This document shows, piece after piece, positions 51,319-58,468 of a stretch of DNA of 64,000 bases. The notes below the pieces were generated by a model. It saw only the letters and a list, made by a program, of their open reading frames with translations, was not told the origin of the DNA and did not search any database. Position 1 is the first letter of the stretch. Each line of letters starts with the position of its first letter. Source of the DNA: an uncultured Acetatifactor sp. (GTDB lineage Bacteria > Bacillota > Clostridia > Lachnospirales > Lachnospiraceae); NCBI GenBank assembly GCA_934426825.1, contig CAKRYI010000013.1, forward strand, positions 1-64,000, in the 5' to 3' direction. A program made the translations under genes and the position numbers.

Positions 51319-54300
51319 TTGACAAAAGAGAATTGGGATAACTCTACAAAGGAGACTACTTATGAAGGGGAGTTTTACAGGGTTATTTTTAAACTTATGG
51401 ATATATGGAGTGATGGATACAATGCCACTGTTAGAATTGAAAATACGGGAAATGACATTATTGAAAACTGGATGTTAAAGTTTGATTTTCAGGGAGCAGT
51501 GACTAGCATATGGAATGCTGTCATGATTGAACAGAATCAAGAGGGTTATTTGGTCAAAAATGCTGTATGGAATCAAGATATTGAAGTCGGTAAGAGTGTT
51601 GAATTTGGAATTTGCGGAGAGGGAAACTTTAGCGGATTCCCTAAAGAGTATGAGTTAATAGGGAATTTAAAAGATGTTCCAGCTGAGGATTATACAATTA
51701 CATATCAGTTAAAGAATGATTGGGAGAGTGGTTTTATTGGCGAGATTTGTATCGAAAATAATACAGAAGATACCTTGGAGGATTGGATACTAGAATTTGA
51801 TTTCCCTAGAAATATCAATAGCATATGGAATGCAGTAATTGAAAGCCATGAGGAAGAACATTATGTAATAAAGAATGCAGGTTACAATGCTAATATTGCA
51901 GGGGGACAAAAAATCACGCTTGGTTTCATGGGAGAAAAGGGAAGCGATACAGATGTGCCTTATAACTATTTCCTGAGAAGTTATGATACATATACTGGAG
52001 ATTCTATGGAATTAGATACAGACGGTGATGGAATCGTTGATGGATTAGAGACACAATGGGGATTAAATTACAAAAAGGCTGATACAGATGGAGATGGATT
52101 GAGTGATTATGAAGAAATATACTTGTTGCGGACAAATCCACTAAAAATAGATACGGATGATAATGGCGTAATTGATGCAGATGAGGATTTGGATGGAGAT
52201 GGGCTCACAAACAAGGAAGAGTTGATTTTGGGAACTGACCCGGCAAATAGTGATTGCGATGGAGATGGATTGACTGATTATCAGGAGATAGTTGTGTATC
52301 ATTGCGATCCGCTAAACTATGATACTGACGGAGATGGATTGAGTGATTATGATGATGTTGTTTTGGGATTTAGTCCATTATTGCAGGATACAGATGAAAA
52401 TGGAATACTTGATCCTGATGAAAAAGTGGGACAGACTGTAGAAGAGGTATTTGATGATGAAACAGGTCGGGGAATAACAAAAGTAAGTGTTAGTATGAGC
52501 CTGAGTGGAAACATTGAAAAGAAAGTGGGTGTTGTGAATGTATATGATTTTGATCAATTATCAAAAAACGTGGTAGGCCTCATTGGAATACCTGTAGAAA
52601 TTAATTCAGATGTAGAATTTGATACCGCAACAATTCAGTTTGTGTATGATGAAAAGGCATTAGGAGATACGCAAGAAGATAATTTGGCAGTATTGTGGTA
52701 TGATGAAAAAAATGACTGGTATCATGTCTTGGATCGCGAAAGTGTCATTGACACACAGAATAATACGGTATCCATAGAGACAACTCATTTTTCTACATAT
52801 ATGTTAGTGGATACCCAAAAGTGGTTTGAAGCATGGAGAGAGAATATTGACTATCGAGTTAGTCAGGAAGGTGATGAAATTCACTATTTTGATATTGCTT
52901 TTGTAGTCGACACTTCTGGTAGTATGTATGGAACGCGTATGTCAAATGCACAAAGCGCATTGACTCATTTTGTAGATTCTATGCAGGGATTGGATGAGGC
53001 TGCTTTAATCTCTTTTAACAGTATAGCATCTGTTGTGAAAGATTTCACCATGGATATGAATTCTATTAAGGCAGGAATTAATTCATTGCGAGCCGGTGGC
53101 GGCACAGATGTGAATGCTGGGTTGATAAAAGCATTAAATACTTATAAGGGACGAGAAGGAAATAAAGAGAAAATCATTGTATTAATTTGCGATGGAGATG
53201 TCAATTATTATCAATCTACCATAAATAAATGTATAGAGAACAATATTCGTATTTATGCTGTAAATGTACAAAATGTAGCCGCGCATAAACAACTCCAGAA
53301 AATGGCAGAACAAACAGGAGGACAATATTATTATGGTGCCGATTCAAATGAATTAACATATTTACTAGGAGAAATTCAAAATAATACAACTAATAAAATT
53401 GATACTACGGATGCGGATCAAGATGGACTTTATGATGTTTATGAAACAGCGGGAATTAAACTATCAAATGGAACGGTGATATATACGGATCCTACACAAA
53501 AGGATACGGATGGAGACGGATTAACAGATTACGAAGAAACAGGATTGATATACAATATTGATGACCGGTATATTGGTGACGGAATGGTAAAGGAAGTGAA
53601 ATATTTTCGCTTACACAGTGACCCTACGAAACAGGATACGGATGGGGATGGCATATTAGATAATGAAGACCCCCATCCGTGGTTTGCGGAAGCAATATGG
53701 ATTGAACTGAGTAATAAGTTCGAGGGACGCCAATATTTGACTATTGTGTCTGATGAGGGGGTTGTTACGGACGCAGGAAACCAAGACTGGTGGTCTGAAA
53801 AGACAGAGAGTAAGACGCTTAATTTTAAGGATTACATGACAGATATAAACCATAGATTATGGCATATGGGGTGTGGCGTTATAGCTATGACAGATGCAGA
53901 GATTTATCTTGCACAACAAAATGAGGGCTATTGTTTTACTTATCCCTATTGGACGGAGGACTATAATAGTACCACAAATAAACCATTTTATGACAACACA
54001 ACAGGCACTATTGCAAGAACGGATTACATGGGATATGCTGAATATAATAGTCGATACAAATATTGCTTGACAGCAGCACTTCAATATGCGACAGGTGTAT
54101 ATCCAATGGATATGGAAGAAGGAATGACGGTATTTTTAGAACATAATAATAATCCTAATACGTTTGTAAGATGGGCACCTTATACACTTGAGGGGAAAAA
54201 TTCTGAAAAAGAAGATGTTGCAGAAAAAATGGAGAAGATGTTGGCAAATAATTTGCCGGTTGTGTTTTCATACTATACTAGCAATGAAGATAAAGAATTA

Positions 54301-54537
54301 CCACTATATACAGAATTAGAAGATGCCCAAAAGGGTGTGAATATGGAACCACCAGTTGCATCTCATTATATGACATGTATCGGTCTATATAAAACAATAC
54401 AAAAAGATGGAACAGGGTATGATTATATAATGAAGGTTGTTAGTTGGGGAAAAATTTATTATATAAGATATGATGAATATAGCAATAATTTAAGTTGCTT
54501 TTCTAATATTTTGGCAATAGGAAAGAGGTTTGCATGA
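51319..54537 (+). CDS. Large surface-type protein: CBM2 pair, TSP3 repeats, VWA domain, peptidase-like C-terminus
   Basis: Numbering is from TTG 51319 (1072 residues). Residues 15-225 are two CBM2-like carbohydrate-binding domains (WSDGYNATVRIENTGNDII; WESGFIGEICIENNTEDTL). Residues 230-370 are calcium-binding thrombospondin type 3 repeats (DTDGDGLSDYEE). Residues 525-700 are a VWA domain with an intact MIDAS (DTSGS, Asp 531). A second TSP3 block spans about 715-815. The last 220 residues resemble a papain/C39-type peptidase, with Cys 852 in MGCGVIAMTDAE and His 1016 in ASHYMTCIG. The frame stays open upstream to 51196 but lacks ATG, GTG or a signal peptide; the ribosome-binding site at 51231 leads nowhere. 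So the 5' end looks damaged or uses an unseen start. The stop overlaps the first lipoprotein gene. Confidence 0.7.
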   Translation: MTKENWDNSTKETTYEGEFYRVIFKLMDIWSDGYNATVRIENTGNDIIENWMLKFDFQGAVTSIWNAVMIEQNQEGYLVKNAVWNQDIEVGKSVEFGICGEGNFSGFPKEYELIGNLKDVPAEDYTITYQLKNDWESGFIGEICIENNTEDTLEDWILEFDFPRNINSIWNAVIESHEEEHYVIKNAGYNANIAGGQKITLGFMGEKGSDTDVPYNYFLRSYDTYTGDSMELDTDGDGIVDGLETQWGLNYKKADTDGDGLSDYEEIYLLRTNPLKIDTDDNGVIDADEDLDGDGLTNKEELILGTDPANSDCDGDGLTDYQEIVVYHCDPLNYDTDGDGLSDYDDVVLGFSPLLQDTDENGILDPDEKVGQTVEEVFDDETGRGITKVSVSMSLSGNIEKKVGVVNVYDFDQLSKNVVGLIGIPVEINSDVEFDTATIQFVYDEKALGDTQEDNLAVLWYDEKNDWYHVLDRESVIDTQNNTVSIETTHFSTYMLVDTQKWFEAWRENIDYRVSQEGDEIHYFDIAFVVDTSGSMYGTRMSNAQSALTHFVDSMQGLDEAALISFNSIASVVKDFTMDMNSIKAGINSLRAGGGTDVNAGLIKALNTYKGREGNKEKIIVLICDGDVNYYQSTINKCIENNIRIYAVNVQNVAAHKQLQKMAEQTGGQYYYGADSNELTYLLGEIQNNTTNKIDTTDADQDGLYDVYETAGIKLSNGTVIYTDPTQKDTDGDGLTDYEETGLIYNIDDRYIGDGMVKEVKYFRLHSDPTKQDTDGDGILDNEDPHPWFAEAIWIELSNKFEGRQYLTIVSDEGVVTDAGNQDWWSEKTESKTLNFKDYMTDINHRLWHMGCGVIAMTDAEIYLAQQNEGYCFTYPYWTEDYNSTTNKPFYDNTTGTIARTDYMGYAEYNSRYKYCLTAALQYATGVYPMDMEEGMTVFLEHNNNPNTFVRWAPYTLEGKNSEKEDVAEKMEKMLANNLPVVFSYYTSNEDKELPLYTELEDAQKGVNMEPPVASHYMTCIGLYKTIQKDGTGYDYIMKVVSWGKIYYIRYDEYSNNLSCFSNILAIGKRFA

Positions 54538-55097
54538 GCAGAAGGATAAAGGTATGTTTATTAATACTATGTATCGCGGCATCTCTTTTGGGATGTGGAC
54601 ATGTAGTATACCGTAATGAGAAACCGGATGATTCGGTGTCACAGATGATTTATGACGCTTTGGGGAATGATGTATATTATCTTTATAAAAAGGAAAAGAA
54701 TGGGGTGCTTTATTATGAATATTTGATTCGGCGGGAAGAAGCGGATGTTATATATAAGTTTGCAGCTGCTGCAAATGATGCGGTCTCTGGGGAAACAAAA
54801 AAGATTACAGTGCATTTGAGTTATGAAATTCCCGGTGCAAGGGAGATAGACATGGTATTATCAAATTATTCGGATGAGAGCCTGTTGCTAGCGGATTATA
54901 AAGGATTAAAAAAGCTGACGGTTAGGTATCCGAATGCTTTCCGGAATGAATTATTTAAAAATCCTGAAATATACACGCCGTTGGAAGACATTCGCAGTTT
55001 CAAAATAGATAGAGAGTTACAGGATAAGGCTGTGGAATTGGGTATTGATTGGCAGGAGATATGGCCCAATCTGGAGAACTTTGAAATAGCAGAGTAA
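54534..55097 (+). CDS. Lipoprotein of unknown function, first tandem copy
   Basis: A 187-residue lipoprotein with a signal sequence and lipobox LLGC (Cys 21), followed by a small alpha/beta domain. It is clearly a paralogue of the next gene: both share GCGH, KPDDSVSQ/KADDSISQ, YLIR, EIPG, ADYKGLK and the ending DRELQDKAVE-G-IDWQEIWPNL. I do not recognise the family. The start ATG overlaps the stop of the large CBM2/VWA gene (ATGA), so it is part of that operon, perhaps as a partner or an immunity-like factor outside the membrane. That role is a guess. Confidence 0.75.
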   Translation: MSRRIKVCLLILCIAASLLGCGHVVYRNEKPDDSVSQMIYDALGNDVYYLYKKEKNGVLYYEYLIRREEADVIYKFAAAANDAVSGETKKITVHLSYEIPGAREIDMVLSNYSDESLLLADYKGLKKLTVRYPNAFRNELFKNPEIYTPLEDIRSFKIDRELQDKAVELGIDWQEIWPNLENFEIAE

Positions 55098-55124
55098 AAT
55101 GTCACCAAATGTGGGAGGATTTGA

Positions 55125-55691
55125 ATGAGCAAAAGAATAAGTATGCTTTTATTCACAGTATTATTGGTGATTGGCTCCAGCGGTTGCGGACATGCTTATT
55201 TTTACAATAAAAAGGCAGATGACTCCATATCACAAGCGGTGCATAATGCTCTTGGCGATGACGTATACTACGTTTCTAAAGAAGAACGGGAAAGTGGAAG
55301 CTGTCATTACTTATATTTGATTCGGAAAGAAGAAAAAGAAGTTCTGTATGAATTGGTTAGCTCCATAAATCAGGAAATTTCAAAAGAATCGTCAAAGGTA
55401 TATGTGATGGTGGGGTGCGAAATTCCCGGAGGAATGGAAATAGAAGTAATTTTATCAAATTATACAGACGAAAGTCTTCCACAGGCGGATTATAAAGGAT
55501 TGAAAGATTTGATAGTTAGGTATCCGAATATTTCACATAATGAATTATTTAAAAATCCTGAAATCTATACACAACTAGAGGACATTCACAGTTTTGAAAT
55601 AGACAGGGAGTTACAGGACAAGGCAGTGGAACAGGGTATTGATTGGCAGGAGATATGGCCGAATTTAGAGAAATTTGAAATTGTTGAGTAA
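55125..55691 (+). CDS. Lipoprotein of unknown function, second tandem copy
   Basis: A 188-residue lipoprotein (lipobox SSGC, Cys 21), paralogous to the gene 27 bp upstream; the last about 60 residues are nearly identical between the two, while the middle has diverged. This suggests an old tandem duplication with either gene conversion or selection at the C-terminus. GGGAGGATTTG precedes the ATG. The family and function are not known to me. The Rhs fragment begins about 50 bp after its stop. Confidence 0.75.
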   Translation: MSKRISMLLFTVLLVIGSSGCGHAYFYNKKADDSISQAVHNALGDDVYYVSKEERESGSCHYLYLIRKEEKEVLYELVSSINQEISKESSKVYVMVGCEIPGGMEIEVILSNYTDESLPQADYKGLKDLIVRYPNISHNELFKNPEIYTQLEDIHSFEIDRELQDKAVEQGIDWQEIWPNLEKFEIVE

Positions 55692-55740
55692 AAAAGAAAA
55701 ATTTTTGTAAATTTATCCAAACGACATCGGCGGTAAATTT

Positions 55741-56076
55741 ATGGACACCACGGATGCACTTGGCAGAACCGTGAGAACTGAGTATGATGCTTTGGATCGT
55801 GTTATCCGTGAAACCGATGCACTGGGTGGTGAGATTACTTATACCTATGATGCAATGGGACGCTGCATACAGACAGTAAATGCGGATGGAGCAGTGACAT
55901 CCTATGAATATGACCAAAGCGGACGTCTGATAAAAATGACAGACGCATTAGGGCATAGTCGGGGGTATGCGTATGACGGAGCAGGAAATGTTCTGTCCCA
56001 GACTGATGAAAACGGGGTAAAAAGAACCTACGAATACGACAGCCTGAATCGTCTGAAAAAAGCAGTGGACGGCTTT
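55741..56076 (+). pseudogene. Internal fragment of an Rhs/YD-repeat protein
   Basis: About 112 residues of YD repeats, the shell-forming part of Rhs or WapA-type polymorphic toxins: DALGRTVRTEYDALDRVIRE, YDAMGRCIQTVNADG, YDGAGNVLSQTDENG, YDSLNRLKKAVD. The homologous frame begins a few codons before ATG 55741 without a ribosome-binding site. It ends abruptly near 56073, where it runs into unrelated sequence that is the 3' end of the minus-strand gene 56094-56369. Both ends of the repeat region and any toxin tip are missing, so it is a decayed remnant. Confidence 0.8.
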
Positions 56077-56093
56077 TATGTCATGTGGTTTTA

Positions 56094-56369
56094 TCATTTC
56101 CAATCTGCGAGTTCCAAAAGCAGTGCAAAGCAACACTGCATCACCATACGGAAAACAACTGCGGTATAAACTTCATCTTGTGCATGAATGGCATCTATCC
56201 AATGATTTATTATTTTTCTCTGTTCATCAGATAAATCAAGATTGTCATATTGGTTACTGAATTTCTGTACCTGCTGTGAAAACTTCAGATAGCCAGCATT
56301 CTGGTAGATGCTGTCATAGCGTTGTTCTTCCAGATGAGTGTATAGTAAGTTCCAAAAATCAATATTCAT
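56094..56369 (-). CDS. Small DUF6809-like helical protein
   Basis: A 91-residue, apparently all-helical protein (MNIDFWNLLYTHLEEQRYDS to the end CFALLLELADWK). Its end, with a Phe-Arg-Met pattern and a closing Leu-Leu-x-Glu-Leu helix, recalls DUF6809 proteins of Clostridia, which have no known role. AAGGAGG is placed 11 bases before the ATG at 56369 on the minus strand. It is the only intact gene between the Rhs fragment and the pretoxin fragment and runs against them, so it could be a leftover immunity or an unrelated insertion. Confidence 0.55.
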   Translation of the reverse strand: MNIDFWNLLYTHLEEQRYDSIYQNAGYLKFSQQVQKFSNQYDNLDLSDEQRKIINHWIDAIHAQDEVYTAVVFRMVMQCCFALLLELADWK

Positions 56370-56392
56370 TTACATGCAACCTCCTTCAGAAC

Positions 56393-56560
56393 CATAGAAT
56401 TATTGATTTTGAAACAGGGGATATGGCAGGGTGTAAAATCAACGATGGGGTATGCGAAGAGTTAGTTGCATTATATAATCATGAGGAAGATGCAATAATT
56501 GATTTAAATTTAGATTTATTTGATGCATTAGCGGAATATGGACTCAAATTAAATATGTAA
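56393..56560 (+). pseudogene. C-terminal fragment of an unidentified small protein
   Basis: The last about 55 codons before TAA 56558-56560 read like genuine protein (RIIDFETGDMAGCKINDG, EELVALYNHEEDAIIDLNLD) but have no credible start; the open frame upstream is only the opposite strand of the minus-strand gene. It may be the tail of an immunity protein of the toxin island. Confidence 0.35.
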
Positions 56561-56584
56561 AACCAATATAATATCTTAAGACTT

Positions 56585-56636
56585 AAAACGCATTGTTTTT
56601 ATAACACATAGTGCTGTGGAGACGATGCGTTTTTCT
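56585..56636 (+). terminator. Terminator-like hairpin after the protein fragment
   Basis: AAAACGCAT (56585-56593) pairs with ATGCGTTTT (56625-56633), followed by T. The remaining spacer to 56881 shows no gene; it contains short relics without a recognisable start. Confidence 0.55.
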
Positions 56637-56881
56637 ATGACAAATTTAAAAATTTTTTAGACTGCTTATATTGACCTACTTCTTTCAAACATCATGCTTG
56701 GAGTCTGCTCTTTGTCATCTGACATAGAAGCTGGTTCAAAAAATTGTCAAGTCAAAAATCTTGAGTCTAGAGCATTTTTATGTAGGAGACTCCATTCGTA
56801 AAGAAGGAGTGCATTTGAGTAACTGGAAGCGGAAGGCTTCAACTAAGCGGCTGCGGCTACCAACTCAGAAAAAACCGCCAG

Positions 56882-57586
56882 ATGCTTGTATATGCACAGC
56901 AACTGGAGAATTATCTTTCCACAGATGAGGGGGCGCAGGCATATTTAGAGCATATCCGGAGGGAACATATCGGAAAAGGCGGAGAGGAATTTACCTTTTA
57001 TTACGTTCTTTCGCACGAATTAAACGATTTTCAGAAGAAATGGAATAAAGATAAGCAGTATAAGCGCTATGAGAAAGCTGCGAAAAAATTGGAAAAGGAG
57101 AAAAAGAAGGAAGAATATACCCTTTGGTTACAGCAGCAGTATGTGGAAGGAATGATGGGAGGCACCTCCGTGGTAGTAACCATGATAGAAGGAGATGCAT
57201 GTCAGAGAGCGTTTATGCTGGAACCGTTGGAGCAGGAATTGAAAAAGGCTGTTATGGAGGAAGCTGTAGAAACAGCAGTTTTGACAGCATTGACCGGAAG
57301 TACCGGACTGTTTGCCAAAACTGCGGACACCGCCAGTGATGCAGCAAAAGCAGCCAGCCGTCTTGACACAGAGGCAGATACACTGGATAATCTAAGTGAT
57401 GCAGAACGTGCATTGGACAAGATTTGTGATGTGGAGAAGATAGACGATGTCACGGATGCAGTAAGGGATATAGACCGGATTGATGACCTGAATGATGCAC
57501 TGAAGGCGACGGAGAAGGTTGTTGAGAGTAGTAGTCATGCTGTCAATCCAAATGACATACGATTAAGTCAGTCTTCTATTAAATGA
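56882..57586 (+). pseudogene. Polymorphic-toxin fragment: pretoxin region with lost toxin tip
   Basis: This 234-codon frame has no ribosome-binding site, and the coding-like sequence seems to start before its first ATG, so its N-terminus is missing. It contains a Lys/Glu-rich helical stretch (about residues 40-85), an Ala/Val segment like the hydrophobic pretoxin regions of Rhs-type toxins, and a low-complexity Asp/Ala/Leu region (DTADTASDAAKAAS-like; about 145-215). It ends in AVNPNDIRLSQSSIK and a stop. Pro-Asn-Asp-Ile-Arg-x-Ser-Gln-Ser-Ser is, from memory, how ParB-like nuclease toxin tips in Firmicutes begin; here the stop comes exactly there, so the toxic domain is lost. Confidence 0.6.
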
Positions 57587-57628
57587 AATACCGGTAAGAG
57601 AGATGAATATTTCCCTTGCTGGTATTTT
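57585..57628 (+). terminator. Terminator after the pretoxin fragment
   Basis: AATACCGGTAAG pairs imperfectly with CTTGCTGGTATT, followed by TTTATTT. Confidence 0.5.
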
Positions 57629-58010
57629 TATTTCGTACTACATTCAAATTTGCATACTTGCAGAGAGATTTTTCATTACAGATTTGCTTACATTTTTAAG
57701 AAAAGTGATGTGCCGGGCATGCGAAGAGTAAACCGGACAAGAACCTATATATTGTATCTGTAAATTTACAACAACTATATGTTGCATACTAATTATTCGT
57801 ATTTTTGCCAAAATGCCGCAAAATACGAAGCAGTGGTATATATTTTAAGTTTTCCGGTTGTTATTCTTTAATGGGAAAAACCCTGTAATCCCTTTACCTA
57901 ACGATATGAAACGGCGGGGAGTTTTTGCAGAGTGATACCAGGAAACAGAAACGGACGTGATTGGACTTCATCGAAGTTAAGTCAGGATGGGCTGTGTCGT
58001 GGAAATTGGC
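57629..58010. other. 380-bp non-coding spacer upstream of the SdpI/repeat-protein operon
   Basis: No credible gene is present. It contains an inverted repeat CGTATTTTTGC (57798-57808) / GCAAAATACG (57818-57827), a perfect-looking hairpin with one bulge, and AT-rich promoter-like boxes (TATATATT near 57838). It likely carries the promoter of the operon that starts at 58025. Confidence 0.4.
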
Positions 58011-58024
58011 AGGAGGAATTTAAA

Positions 58025-58411
58025 GTGTGGTTTTTGGCATTGTCAGAGGCTTTGGCGGTTCCGGTGGTTATGATGATATTTGGCGGGATTTTTAGAGTAG
58101 CAGCACCAAAAAAAATAAATTCATATTACGGATATAGAACAACTTTGTCAATGAAAAACAGAGATACATGGGAATTCGCTCATCATTACTTAGGGAATTT
58201 ATGGTTTAAAATCAGTTTATTGTCATTGCCGCTCAGCATTCTTTCGTTGACGTTCGTTATTGGTAAAAGCAGTGATGCCAAGATTATGGCAGGTCTTGTG
58301 GTATGTATCGTTGACGCAGTAATTATGATTGTATCACTGTTTTCGGTGGAAGCCGCACTGAAAAGGACTTTTGACAAGGATGGAAATCGGAAAGACGAAT
58401 TGATTACGTAA
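58025..58411 (+). CDS. SdpI-family membrane protein
   Basis: A 128-residue membrane protein with three hydrophobic helices and the SdpI hallmark between the first two: KKINSYYGYRTTLSMKNRDT, then TWEFAHHYLGNLWFK. SdpI gives Bacillus immunity to its own SDP killing peptide, but the wider family also has members of unknown role. AGGAGG at 58011-58016 points to GTG 58025; the frame is open further upstream to 57932 without support. It stands 57 bp before the large repeat protein, so it could protect the producer if that protein or a fragment of it acts on membranes. That link is inference from position. Confidence 0.75.
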   Translation: MWFLALSEALAVPVVMMIFGGIFRVAAPKKINSYYGYRTTLSMKNRDTWEFAHHYLGNLWFKISLLSLPLSILSLTFVIGKSSDAKIMAGLVVCIVDAVIMIVSLFSVEAALKRTFDKDGNRKDELIT

Positions 58412-58468
58412 AGAAAAGACAGGCAGAAAGAAACCGTCTGAGGAAAACGAGAGAGGAAGGATATTAAT

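Noticed and set aside
53656..54084. Short minus-strand frames within the CBM2/VWA gene
   Set aside because: They are antisense to a well-conserved multi-domain protein and have no start signals.
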